Origin: Streptomyces tendae
GTDB taxonomy: Bacteria > Actinomycetota > Actinomycetes > Streptomycetales > Streptomycetaceae
Assembly (NCBI RefSeq): GCF_014650435.1
Contig: NZ_BMUY01000001.1
Coordinates: forward strand, 682,001 to 746,000
Direction: 5' to 3'
Length of the DNA stretch: 64,000 bases
The position numbers and the translations under genes were made by a program. The notes beneath the pieces were generated by a model that made no database searches, had not been told where the DNA came from, and saw only the letters and a program-made list of their open reading frames with translations. The stretch's first letter is position 1; each line of letters begins with the position of its first letter. Shown here in pieces: positions 39,292 through 46,964 of this stretch.

Positions 39292-40454
39292 GCGGCGTCG
39301 GCATCGGGCAGCGCCCGGAGAATCGCAGGCAGAAGACCGTCAAGGTCATGTGGACGGCCATCTGGCTGGCCTATCTGAGTGCCCCCGTCAGCGACCTGCT
39401 GCACGGCTCTCACGCCGTGGGCGTCCGGATCCTCGGCTGGACCGGCCTGGTGGCCTTCGTGGTCTGGTACATGCTGCTGCTCTTCCGCACCGGCCGCGGC
39501 GACCGGACCAACCTCGTCCTCGGCTCCCTCGCCGTCCTCGCGGCCCAGTCCACGCTCCTCGCCCTCACCCTGGGCCGCGAGTGGCTGGTGCTCTTCGTGT
39601 ACGTCGCGATCGCCTCCGGTGCCGCCCTGCCGCTGCGGCTGGCCCGCTGGACGATCCCGGGTGCCTCGGCGCTGCTGACCCTCGTCGCGCTCGCGGTGCC
39701 GGACGGGACCTCCTTCATCGCCGCACTGCTGCTCCCGGCGCTGCTCGGCGGCTTCGCCATGACCGGCGTGCGGGAACTGATCCGGACCACCATCGCGCTG
39801 CGCGAGGCCCGCGCCACCGTCGCCCAGCTCGCCGCCAACGAGGAACGGCTGCGCCTCGCCCGCGACCTGCACGACCTGCTCGGCCACTCGCTCTCCCTGA
39901 TCACCCTGAAGAGCGAGCTGGCGGGCCGCATGCTCCCCGCCCACCCCGACAAGGCCGCCCAGCAGGTCGCCGACATCGAACAGGTCAGCCGCCAGGCCCT
40001 CGTCGACGTCCGTGAGGCCGTCACCGGCTACCGCCGCGCCCGCCTCACCACCGAACTGGCGGGCGCCAAGGTCGCGTTGACGGCCGCCGGGGTGGTCGCC
40101 GAGCTGCCCGCCGAACCGGACCTGACCGACGTCCCCGAGGAGTCCGAGACGGCGCTGGCCTGGGCGCTGCGCGAGGCGGTCACCAACGTCGTACGGCACA
40201 GCGGCGCCCGGCGCTGCGTGGTGGAGCTGCTGGGCCGCCAGACGCTGGACGGCGCGGTGCTCGAGCTGTCGGTTCAGGACAACGGCTCCGGCCGCCCCAC
40301 CGCCGCGGCCGCCCCGGGCAACGGCCTCACCGGGCTCGCCGAACGCCTGGCGAAGGCGGGCGGCACACTGGAGGCGGGCGGGTCCCACCGTGGATTCAGG
40401 CTGGTCGCACGCGTCCCGGCGGCCGCGCCCGCCGACGTAGGATCCGGGGCATGA
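39288..40454 (+). CDS. Sensor histidine kinase (DesK-like, HisKA_3)
   Basis: A 388-residue sensor. Five or six helices fill residues 20-160. A coiled segment leads to the HisKA_3 box RLARDLHDLLGHSLSLI with the phosphorylated His. The HATPase has REAVTNVVRHSGA and GNGLTGLAERL. The large membrane part with almost no extracellular domain is like DesK and intramembrane-sensing kinases that watch the membrane state or the exporter itself. GTG 39288 overlaps the permease stop. Confidence 0.92.
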   Translation: MSGVGIGQRPENRRQKTVKVMWTAIWLAYLSAPVSDLLHGSHAVGVRILGWTGLVAFVVWYMLLLFRTGRGDRTNLVLGSLAVLAAQSTLLALTLGREWLVLFVYVAIASGAALPLRLARWTIPGASALLTLVALAVPDGTSFIAALLLPALLGGFAMTGVRELIRTTIALREARATVAQLAANEERLRLARDLHDLLGHSLSLITLKSELAGRMLPAHPDKAAQQVADIEQVSRQALVDVREAVTGYRRARLTTELAGAKVALTAAGVVAELPAEPDLTDVPEESETALAWALREAVTNVVRHSGARRCVVELLGRQTLDGAVLELSVQDNGSGRPTAAAAPGNGLTGLAERLAKAGGTLEAGGSHRGFRLVARVPAAAPADVGSGA

Positions 40455-41065
40455 GCCGCACGATCAAGGTCCTGCTGGCGGAGGACCAGGCGATGGTCCG
40501 CGAGGCACTGGCCGCCCTGCTCGGCCTGGAGGAGGACATCGAGGTCGTCGCCCAAGTGGCGCGCGGCGACGAGGTACTGGACGCCGCCCGTGCGCACGGT
40601 GTGGACGTGGCCCTGCTGGACATCGAGATGCCCGGCGCGACCGGTATCGAGGCGGCGGCCCTGCTCCACCGGGAACTGCCGGCCGTGAAGCTGGTCGTCC
40701 TCACCACCTTCGGCCGCCCCGGCTACCTGCGCAGCGCCATGGAGTCCGGCGCCGACGCCTTCCTGGTCAAGGACGCCCCGGCCGCCCAGCTCGCCGACGC
40801 GGTGCGCAGGGTGCTGGCGGGCGAGCGGGTCATCGACCCGACCCTGGCCGCGGCGGCCCTCGCCGACGGCGCCAACCCCCTCACCGACCGCGAACGCGAG
40901 ATCCTCCGCGCCGCCGCCGACGGCTCCACCAACGCCGAACTGGCCACGGCCCTCCACCTCTCCCAGGGCACGGTCCGCAACTACCTCTCCACGGCCATCC
41001 AGAAACTGGCGGTGAGGAACCGCGCGGAGGCGGTCCAGGTGGCAAGAAACAAGGGCTGGTTGTAA
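40451..41065 (+). CDS. NarL/LuxR-family response regulator
   Basis: A 204-residue regulator. The receiver has acidic residues ED near residue 11, the phospho-Asp in ALLDIEMPG at about residue 57, Thr in VVLTTFG and Lys in FLVKDAP. The LuxR helix-turn-helix (LTDREREILRAAADG, then SQGTVRNYLSTAIQKL) fills the C-terminus. ATG 40451 overlaps the kinase stop as ATGA. The palindrome at 37526-37561 is a good candidate target, giving autoregulation of the exporter operon. Confidence 0.93.
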   Translation: MSRTIKVLLAEDQAMVREALAALLGLEEDIEVVAQVARGDEVLDAARAHGVDVALLDIEMPGATGIEAAALLHRELPAVKLVVLTTFGRPGYLRSAMESGADAFLVKDAPAAQLADAVRRVLAGERVIDPTLAAAALADGANPLTDREREILRAAADGSTNAELATALHLSQGTVRNYLSTAIQKLAVRNRAEAVQVARNKGWL

Positions 41066-41080
41066 AAAACCCCCACCTGC

Positions 41081-41153
41081 GGGCAGCCGTGCCGCTGGGG
41101 CGATGGGGGCCCCACTCGAGCGAAGCCGAGAGTGGGGGAGGGTGGGCGCAGGC
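41081..41153. repeat. Streptomyces intergenic hairpin repeat, copy A
   Basis: Contains GGGCGATGGGGG, then CCCCACTC...GAGTGGGG (41110-41117 with 41130-41137), and GGGGGAGGGTGGGC. The same elements recur in copy B at 44911-44977 with a different hairpin interior. I recognise this as an abundant Streptomyces intergenic element. Copy A lies between two convergent genes and probably serves as a bidirectional terminator. Confidence 0.8.
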
Positions 41154-41209
41154 GGCACCCTGTGAGCAGCGGGCAAGCGACCCCACCCCCGGCTCGCACC
41201 CCCCGACGC

Positions 41210-42127
41210 TCAGTTCAACATCGCCCGAGCCGCCCGAGCCTCCCCCCGCACCTCCTCCGCGACGGCCTGATCCACCGCCCCCACCACCTCCGCATACGCC
41301 TCCAACTCCCCGGCCCCCGCCGCGAACTCCCCCCGCTGCACCAGCAACCGCGCCCGCTCGTACCGCAACCGCGCCGCATGCGCAGGCAACAGCAGCGCCA
41401 GATCGATCGCCCACAGACCCACCGCCGACTGCTCCGGCCGCCTGGCCGCCCACGCCCGGATGTTGTTCAGCACCCGGGCCACGACGTCCAGCGGCGCCGC
41501 GGGCTCCAGCATCGACGCCCGCAGCTCCGCCCCCGTCGCCCCCGCGACCAGCACCTCAGCGTCCTGCCCGCTCAGCACCCGACCCCCGTCGAACGGGTCG
41601 ACGAGCACCCGCTCCTCCAGCGACCCGGACAGCGACCCGGACTCCTGCCCCGACTCCGTACCGAGCCCGACCACGAAGTGCCCCGGCAGCGCGACCCCGT
41701 ACACCGGCGCCCCCGCCCGCCGGGCCACCTCCAGCCACACCACCGACAGCAGGATCGGCAGCCCGCGCCGCCGTCGCAGTACCTCGTGCAGCAGCGACGA
41801 CTCCAGCCGCTGGTAGTCGGCCGCGACCCCGTGGAACCCGTACCGCTCGCCCAGCAGGTCCCGCAGCGCCACCGCCCAGGCCCGCGGCGTACCCGGCCGG
41901 AACGGCAGCTGCCCGGCCAGCCGGTCCAGTTCCACCTGCGCGGCGTCCAGCCCCGCCTCGTCCAGCGTCCCGTCCGCCTCCGCACCCACCAGCAGGCACA
42001 GGGTGGCCAGATCGGGCCGCTCGGACCGGGCCTCTTCGGCGAACCGCCGCCGCAGTTCGGCCGAACGTTCCGGCGACGGGGGCCGGGGTGGACGAGGATG
42101 ACGCATGGCCGGATCGTGCCCTTTCAC
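41210..42127 (-). CDS. SirB1-family (transglutaminase-like) protein with TPR region
   Basis: A 305-residue protein. Residues about 25-190 form the SirB1/transglutaminase-like N-terminal domain (GLPILLSVVWLEVARRAG and VYGVALPGHFVVG). The classic catalytic Cys is absent from these motifs. The C-terminal part is helical, as in the family's TPR-like region. The molecular function is unknown. GTG 42127 is the longest start; an ATG at 42106 is almost as likely, and neither has a strong ribosome site. A tandem 10-bp repeat separates it from the upstream GNAT gene. Confidence 0.75.
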   Translation of the reverse strand: MKGHDPAMRHPRPPRPPSPERSAELRRRFAEEARSERPDLATLCLLVGAEADGTLDEAGLDAAQVELDRLAGQLPFRPGTPRAWAVALRDLLGERYGFHGVAADYQRLESSLLHEVLRRRRGLPILLSVVWLEVARRAGAPVYGVALPGHFVVGLGTESGQESGSLSGSLEERVLVDPFDGGRVLSGQDAEVLVAGATGAELRASMLEPAAPLDVVARVLNNIRAWAARRPEQSAVGLWAIDLALLLPAHAARLRYERARLLVQRGEFAAGAGELEAYAEVVGAVDQAVAEEVRGEARAARAMLN

Positions 42128-42207
42128 AGTGATGTCCCAGCGATGTCACAGTGAGTCACGGCGAGTCACAGCGAGACACGGCGATGCGCCAGCGAACTCA
42201 CGGCAAC
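42126..42207. repeat. Degenerate 10-11-bp tandem repeats (ACAGYGAGTC)
   Basis: About eight units such as ACAGTGAGTC, ACGGCGAGTC, ACAGCGAGAC and ACGGCGATGC run head to tail and fill the gap between the GNAT stop and the SirB1-like start. The near-10-bp period places units on one face of the helix. Confidence 0.7.
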
Positions 42208-42210
42208 GGC

Positions 42211-43227
42211 TCACCGGTCCGTCCCGGCGTCCCCGGGCTCCCGGTAGTGGTGGTAGGCGTGGTGCAACGCGAAACCCATCCCGGCGTACAGCGCCCGGGC
42301 CCCCGTGTTGTCCGTCTCCACCTGCAGCCACGCCGCCGACGCGCCCTCCTCGAGCGCCCGCCGGGCCAGCGCGGCCATCACGGCGGTCGCGAGCCCCCGG
42401 CGCCGCTGCGCGGGGTCGACCTCGACGGCCGCGAAGGAGGCCCAGCGCCCGTCCACGACACACCGGCCGATCGCCGCCGGGGCGCCGGTCGCGTCCGCGC
42501 CGGGCACCGTCGCGAACCACACCGACGGCCCCGCTCCCAGTACCCGCAGGGCCACGTCGCTCACGCCCTTGCGCTGGTACCGGGCCAGCCATGCCTCGTC
42601 CGCCTCCCGGGACAGGGCCACACCCGTGCCCTCGGCCAGATCGGCGACCGGCGCGAGCGGGCCGGTCCACACCTCCGCCGTCACCTCACGGACCCAGCCC
42701 CGCCGCTCCAGCTCCGCGCACAGCAACTCCTGCGTGCCCTCCGCGCCGGTGGCGGTCTGGACGTACGCGGGCAGCCCGCGCTCGCCGTACCAGCGGCGCA
42801 CGGCCGTCAGCGCCTCGTCCAGCGGCAGCCCCGGATCGCCGAGCGGCAGCACGGAGTTGGCCCGCCGGGTGAAGCCCCCGGCCGCCCGCAGCCGCCACGC
42901 GCCGAGCCACTCGTCCTCGACGGGGGGCCAGGCCCGCGCGGTGACCCGCGCCAGCTCCTCGTAGGACGCGGCGGGACCCCGACGGCGGGCGGGTGCGGCC
43001 GGCACGACCTTTCCGGCGACCAGGGCTGACTCCGCGACACGGACGGATTCGCCACTCTTTCGTGTGATCAGCAGCACACCGTCGGTCCATGTTGTGAGAA
43101 CACCGACCGTGTCGGTGAACTTCTCACCTGCGACACCAGCTTCGCTCAAGCGCCGTACGGAGACTCGTTTGCCCACGTCAGCAGTGGTGATACGGACATC
43201 GAGCCGCCCGGCGGCAGAGATTTCCAC
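42211..43227 (-). CDS. GNAT acetyltransferase, Rv0428c-like
   Basis: A 338-residue protein. Residues 1-75 resemble the SH3-like N-terminal domain of Rv0428c-type proteins (LDVRITTADVGKRVSVRR and GVLLITRKSGESVRV). The C-terminal part holds a GNAT fold with the acetyl-CoA loop RRRGLATAVMAAL and the later ETDNTGARALYAGMGF. Rv0428c-like enzymes are N-acetyltransferases of uncertain substrate. GTG 43227 is preferred because GGTGGA precedes it by about seven bases; upstream in-frame starts at 43245 and 43257 lie on or before the AGGAGG and cannot use it well. Confidence 0.82.
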   Translation of the reverse strand: MEISAAGRLDVRITTADVGKRVSVRRLSEAGVAGEKFTDTVGVLTTWTDGVLLITRKSGESVRVAESALVAGKVVPAAPARRRGPAASYEELARVTARAWPPVEDEWLGAWRLRAAGGFTRRANSVLPLGDPGLPLDEALTAVRRWYGERGLPAYVQTATGAEGTQELLCAELERRGWVREVTAEVWTGPLAPVADLAEGTGVALSREADEAWLARYQRKGVSDVALRVLGAGPSVWFATVPGADATGAPAAIGRCVVDGRWASFAAVEVDPAQRRRGLATAVMAALARRALEEGASAAWLQVETDNTGARALYAGMGFALHHAYHHYREPGDAGTDR

Positions 43228-43367
43228 GGGTCTGTCCACCCCTCCTGTTCGGATCATGCCCAAGAACGGAGATACTAGGGGCGGGCATCGACGACGCCGC
43301 GCTCCCGCGCGCCAGGCGGCGGAGCCTGAGGAGGCCCGCCAGCGCCCTATCGAGGAGGAACGACAGC

Positions 43368-43688
43368 GTGACCTACGTCATCGCGCAGCCTTGTGTCGAC
43401 GTGAAGGACAAGGCGTGCATCGAGGAGTGCCCGGTCGACTGCATCTACGAGGGCCAGCGGTCCTTGTACATCCACCCGGACGAATGCGTCGACTGTGGTG
43501 CCTGTGAGCCGGTCTGCCCGGTCGAGGCGATCTTCTACGAGGACGACACTCCCGAGGAGTGGAAGGACTACTACAAGGCGAACGTCGAGTTCTTCGACGA
43601 GCTCGGTTCGCCGGGCGGGGCCAGCAAGCTGGGGCTGATCGAGCGCGACCACCCCTTCGTCGCCGCGCTGCCGCCGCAGAACCAGTAA
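43368..43688 (+). CDS. fdxA: 7Fe ferredoxin FdxA
   Basis: A 106-residue electron carrier with a [3Fe-4S] and a [4Fe-4S] cluster. The cluster motifs are CVDVKDKACIEECPVDC and CVDCGACEPVCP; the first has the spacing typical of 7Fe ferredoxins. The C-terminal tail of about 40 residues is normal for actinobacterial FdxA/FdxC. GTG 43368 follows GAGGAGG by a good spacing. The DapC-type aminotransferase follows after a terminator, the same neighbour as fdxC-Rv1178 in M. tuberculosis. Confidence 0.95.
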   Translation: MTYVIAQPCVDVKDKACIEECPVDCIYEGQRSLYIHPDECVDCGACEPVCPVEAIFYEDDTPEEWKDYYKANVEFFDELGSPGGASKLGLIERDHPFVAALPPQNQ

Positions 43689-43710
43689 GAGCGGCCCGCA
43701 CCCGCGCCGC

Positions 43711-43761
43711 CTCGGTCCCGTACGGCCTGATCGCCCCGATCGGCGCCGCACGGGACCGAGG
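43711..43761 (+). terminator. Terminator after fdxA
   Basis: CCTCGGTCCCGT (43711-43722) pairs perfectly with ACGGGACCGAGG (43750-43761); inner bases can pair further. CGTTTGCC follows. Confidence 0.88.
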
Positions 43762-43805
43762 CGTTTGCCGTGCCGGTCACTCACGAGGAAAGGGAGCCAC
43801 CCACC

Positions 43806-44903
43806 GTGTCCGCAGTCTCCGACCGACTTCCCACCTTCCCCTGGGACAAGCTGGAGCCGTACAAGAAGACGGCCGCGGCCCACCCCGGCGGCATCGTCGA
43901 CCTCTCGGTCGGCACCCCGGTCGACCCGGTCCCCGAGCTGATCCAGAAGGCCCTGGTCGACACGGCGGACTCCCCGGGCTACCCCACCGTCTGGGGCACC
44001 CCGGCACTGCGCGACGCGATCACCGGCTGGGTGGAACGCCGTCTCGGCGCCCGCGACGTCACCCACCGCCACGTGCTCCCGGTCGTCGGCTCCAAGGAAC
44101 TCGTCGCCTGGCTCCCGACCCAACTGGGCCTCGGCCCCGGTGACAAGGTCGCCTTCCCGCGCCTGGCCTACCCGACGTACGAGGTAGGCGCCCGCCTGGC
44201 ACGCGCGGAGTACGAGGCGTACGAGGACCCGACCGAGCTGGACCCGACGGGCCTGAAGCTCCTCTGGCTGAACTCGCCCTCCAACCCGACCGGCAGGGTC
44301 CTGTCCAAGGCCGACCTGACCCGGATCGTGGCCTGGGCCCGCGAGCACGGCGTCCTCGTCGTCTCCGACGAGTGCTACCTGGAGCTGGGCTGGGAGGCCG
44401 ACCCGGTCTCGGTCCTGCACCCGGACGTCAACGGCGGCTCGTACGACGGCCTGGTAGCCGTCCACTCCCTCTCCAAGCGCTCCAACCTCGCCGGCTACCG
44501 CGCCGCCTTCCTGGCCGGCGACCCGGCCGTCCTGGGGCCGCTCCTGGAGATCCGCAAGCACGGCGGCATGATGACCCCGGCGCCGACCCAGGCGGCCGTG
44601 GTGGCGGCCCTCGGCGACGACGAGCACGTCCGCGTCCAGCGCGAGCGCTACGCCGCCCGCCGCACGGTCCTGCGCGAGGCCCTGCTGGGCGCCGGCTTCC
44701 GCATCGAGCACAGCGAGGCCAGCCTCTACCTCTGGGCCACCCGCGACGAGTCCTGCTGGACCACGCTCGCCCACCTGGCCGACCGAGGCATCCTGGTGGC
44801 CCCGGGCGACTTCTACGGCCCCGCAGGCGAGAACTTCGTCCGAGTAGCCCTGACAGCAACAGACGAACGCATCCAGACGGCAGCAGAACGCCTGAAAGCC
44901 TGA
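43806..44903 (+). CDS. dapC: N-succinyldiaminopimelate aminotransferase (DapC type)
   Basis: A 365-residue class I/II PLP aminotransferase. It converts N-succinyl-2-amino-6-oxopimelate and glutamate to succinyl-DAP in lysine/DAP synthesis. The opening LPTFPWDKLEPYKKTAAAHP is characteristic of actinobacterial DapC. The PLP Lys lies in SLSKRSNLAGYR, with NSPSNPTGRV and VSDECYLELGW upstream. GTG 43806 follows GGGAG by nine bases. dapE, a later step of the same pathway, lies 2 kb downstream. Some relatives also use other keto acids, so specificity is inferred. Confidence 0.88.
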   Translation: MSAVSDRLPTFPWDKLEPYKKTAAAHPGGIVDLSVGTPVDPVPELIQKALVDTADSPGYPTVWGTPALRDAITGWVERRLGARDVTHRHVLPVVGSKELVAWLPTQLGLGPGDKVAFPRLAYPTYEVGARLARAEYEAYEDPTELDPTGLKLLWLNSPSNPTGRVLSKADLTRIVAWAREHGVLVVSDECYLELGWEADPVSVLHPDVNGGSYDGLVAVHSLSKRSNLAGYRAAFLAGDPAVLGPLLEIRKHGGMMTPAPTQAAVVAALGDDEHVRVQRERYAARRTVLREALLGAGFRIEHSEASLYLWATRDESCWTTLAHLADRGILVAPGDFYGPAGENFVRVALTATDERIQTAAERLKA

Positions 44904-44910
44904 CCGCCCC

Positions 44911-44977
44911 GGCTGTGGGCAGTCGTTCCGCAGGGCGATGGGGGTACCTCCCATGCCCTTCAGGCAATGGGGGAGGG
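44911..44977. repeat. Streptomyces intergenic hairpin repeat, copy B
   Basis: Shares GGGCGATGGGGG and GGGGGAGGGTGGGC with copy A at 41081-41153. The interior differs: CCTCCCATGCC against GGCAATGGGGGAGG. It also lies between convergent genes (dapC and the secreted protein). Confidence 0.8.
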
Positions 44978-45045
44978 TGGGCACAGCCCCCGACGCGGGG
45001 CCACGGCCAAGACACGCCCACCGCACCGGCGTAAGACACCAAAAC

Positions 45046-45074
45046 GCCGGGCCCTGGGAACCCCAGGACCCGGC
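45046..45074. terminator. Bidirectional terminator between dapC and the secreted-protein gene
   Basis: GCCGGGCCCTGGG (45046-45058) pairs with CCCAGGACCCGGC (45062-45074) with one mismatch and a three-base loop. AAAA precedes it, giving a T-run on the minus strand, the direction of the gene ending at 45101. Confidence 0.85.
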
Positions 45075-45100
45075 GCCGTACAAGCCCGGCGCAGCCGCCG

Positions 45101-45532
45101 TCAGCCGATCGGAAGCCCCTGCACCGGCAGCCCACCCTTGCCCAGCGCGTCCGTCGGCAGCCCACCCTTCGTGGCGGTCGCAGCCGTGTCACCCACGATG
45201 TCCCCGGCGGAGCCCGCCGCGTCCCCGGCCGCGTTCTGCGCCGCCGGCGTGGCCTTCTTGACGACCGATCCACCGGTCTTGCCGGCGGTCGGCACGGCCT
45301 TCTTGACGGCCTTGCCGCCGGTGTCGCCCGCGGTCTCGGTGACGCTCTCGGCCGCGGAGGCGGCGGTGTTGCCGACGTTCGCCCCGTCCAGGGCGGTCAG
45401 TCCCCCGAGGTTCGGGGTGGCAGGCAGTTCGGGAGCCGCGCTGGCGGAGCCGGCCGCACCGACCCCGGCGGCCGCTCCCGCAGCGACGAGCAGCGCGGCA
45501 CGGGCGATCCGGCGGGTCAGGGGGAGGGACAT
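45101..45532 (-). CDS. Small secreted Ala/Gly-rich protein
   Basis: A 143-residue protein with a clear signal peptide (RRIARAALLVAAGAAAGVGAAG, cleavage near ASA-AP). The mature part is low-complexity: AVKKAVPTAGKTGG and VVKKATPAAQNAAG form an internal repeat, and the end carries GGLPTDALGKGGLPVQGLPIG-like GGLP repeats. There are no cysteines. ATG 45532 follows AAGGAG. Such proteins are widespread in Streptomyces and unclassified; a wall- or surface-associated role is only a guess. Confidence 0.75.
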   Translation of the reverse strand: MSLPLTRRIARAALLVAAGAAAGVGAAGSASAAPELPATPNLGGLTALDGANVGNTAASAAESVTETAGDTGGKAVKKAVPTAGKTGGSVVKKATPAAQNAAGDAAGSAGDIVGDTAATATKGGLPTDALGKGGLPVQGLPIG

Positions 45533-45688
45533 GATGCTCCTTGGACGTAAGTCGACAACGACGATGGAAAATCCGACCGGGCCCGGAGGACGACCGGTGA
45601 GTGACCGGAGAGTGATCGACCGGGCTCGGACGCAGTGACTACCGCTCGAAGGCGACGAAGGTTGCGGCGGCCCAACGTAAAGAGTTGG

Positions 45689-45703
45689 TAATGCGTCGCA
45701 TTA
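45689..45703. promoter_or_regulatory. Perfect AT-rich palindrome upstream of the secreted-protein gene
   Basis: TAATGCG-T-CGCATTA, with CCAAC...GTTGG just beside it. It lies 157 bases before the gene's start, in the lowest-GC part of the 380-base gap 45533-45912, which holds no other gene. An operator role is inferred. Confidence 0.45.
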
Positions 45704-45857
45704 TCAGGTGCACAGAAAAACGGGCAAAAGGGCGCCGGTCGGAAAGTCTGCTGAATCCTTACGGCCCTTGATTTTCCTGGGCTCCGACGCATTCCGGGGT
45801 GAGGGTGCGAAAACCCGTGCTCCACGTCGACTTCGCGCCGACGCGGGTCACTCGCGC

Positions 45858-45919
45858 GGATGACGCTTCGTACGGGCGGGCTACCGGGTGGATGACGCTT
45901 CGTACGGGCGCGCTACCGG
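45858..45919. repeat. 32-bp tandem duplication across a stop codon
   Basis: The 30-base unit beginning GGATGACGCT (45858-45887) recurs at 45890-45919 with one mismatch. The second copy contains the TAG stop of the minus-strand lysozyme-like gene; the first copy carries a matching CCGGTAG just downstream of that gene. Confidence 0.9.
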
Positions 45920-46881
45920 TTGGACGTGATCCGCACCGCTCCAGCCGCCCGCTCCGCACCCTTGGCGCCCGCGGTGCCCGTCGGGTTCCACTTGCTGTCG
46001 GTGTTGCCCGCGGTCCACTCCCGGCCCGCGTAGGTGACCCGCTGGATGTGCAGCGAGGAGGCGTTGGCCACCGCCCAGTGCGCCAGCTGCCAGCCGCGCC
46101 GCCCGCGCTCCTCGGCCGACCCGGAGCCGGTCCCGCCGGTCACCGGCAGTGTCACCGTCCGCTCGTCGGAGCCGGCCGCGGGCCGGGGGGAGGCGGAGCC
46201 GGCGCCCGCTTCCGTGCCCGCCGGACGGAGCACGTCGTGCCCGAAGTCCCGTACCAGCGCCGCGCGTACCGCGTCCGGCCCTTTCTCCTGGGTCGCGCCG
46301 GGGCGCCCGTCGCAGGTCAGGGTCGCCGCGGACCGTCCGGTGAGCGCGGCGGCGAGCAGCTCGGCGTCCGGTTCGTGCTTGGCGTACGCGTCCGGGAAGC
46401 CGCTGCGCTGCACGCGCTGCGCGGCGACGGTCAACGGCAGCTCCTGATAGTCCGGCACCTTGACCAGGTGGTCGTAGAACTCGCCCGCGGCGTACGCGGG
46501 GTCCATGATCTCCTCCGGCGTGCCCCAGCCCCACGAGGGCCGCTGCTGGAACAGGCCGAGCGAGTCCTTGTCGCCGTGGTCCAGGTTGCGCAGCGCCGAC
46601 TCCTGCAGCGCGGTCGCCAGCGCGATCGTCACGGCCCGGTCGGGCAGCTTGCGCGCGGTGCCCACCGCGGTGATCGTCGCCGCGTTCACCGCCTGCTCCG
46701 GCGTGAACTCGTAGGTCGTCCGGTCGCCCGTGCCGCTCGCCACCTTGCACCCCGGAGCGCCCGCGCCCCCGGTGACGTACTGCACGGCCAGATATCCGGC
46801 GACCGCGAGCAGGACCATGGAGGCGGCGCCCGAACGGGCGAGGCGGCCACGGCGTTTGCGGGGTGGGGACGGCTGAAGCAC
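45913..46881 (-). CDS. Membrane-anchored lysozyme-fold-like protein
   Basis: About 322 residues. A basic PRKRRGR start is followed by one transmembrane helix (GAASMVLLAVAGYLAVQYV). The outer domain looks like a transglycosylase/lysozyme relative: ALATALQESALRNLDHGD places a Glu where such enzymes have it, then SLGLFQQRPSWGWG and AYAAGEFYDHLV. The C-terminus ends in a second conserved block (WQLAHWAVANASSLHIQ). Similar proteins are sometimes labelled 'heavy metal transporter', which the sequence does not support. Start is uncertain: GTG 46881 leaves room for a divergent promoter with dapE, while GTG 46929 does not. Confidence 0.65.
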   Translation of the reverse strand: MLQPSPPRKRRGRLARSGAASMVLLAVAGYLAVQYVTGGAGAPGCKVASGTGDRTTYEFTPEQAVNAATITAVGTARKLPDRAVTIALATALQESALRNLDHGDKDSLGLFQQRPSWGWGTPEEIMDPAYAAGEFYDHLVKVPDYQELPLTVAAQRVQRSGFPDAYAKHEPDAELLAAALTGRSAATLTCDGRPGATQEKGPDAVRAALVRDFGHDVLRPAGTEAGAGSASPRPAAGSDERTVTLPVTGGTGSGSAEERGRRGWQLAHWAVANASSLHIQRVTYAGREWTAGNTDSKWNPTGTAGAKGAERAAGAVRITSNR

Positions 46882-46964
46882 GCGTACAAGGTACTGGAGG
46901 GTAGGGTCCGGTGTCCGCCGGGTACGCACTCTGCCCGAAAGGGCACCGCGTTAGGGTCGGGGCC

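Noticed and set aside
45913..46929. 'Heavy metal transporter' label often attached to this type of protein
   Set aside because: Only one transmembrane helix and a lysozyme-like outer domain are visible; nothing suggests metal transport.
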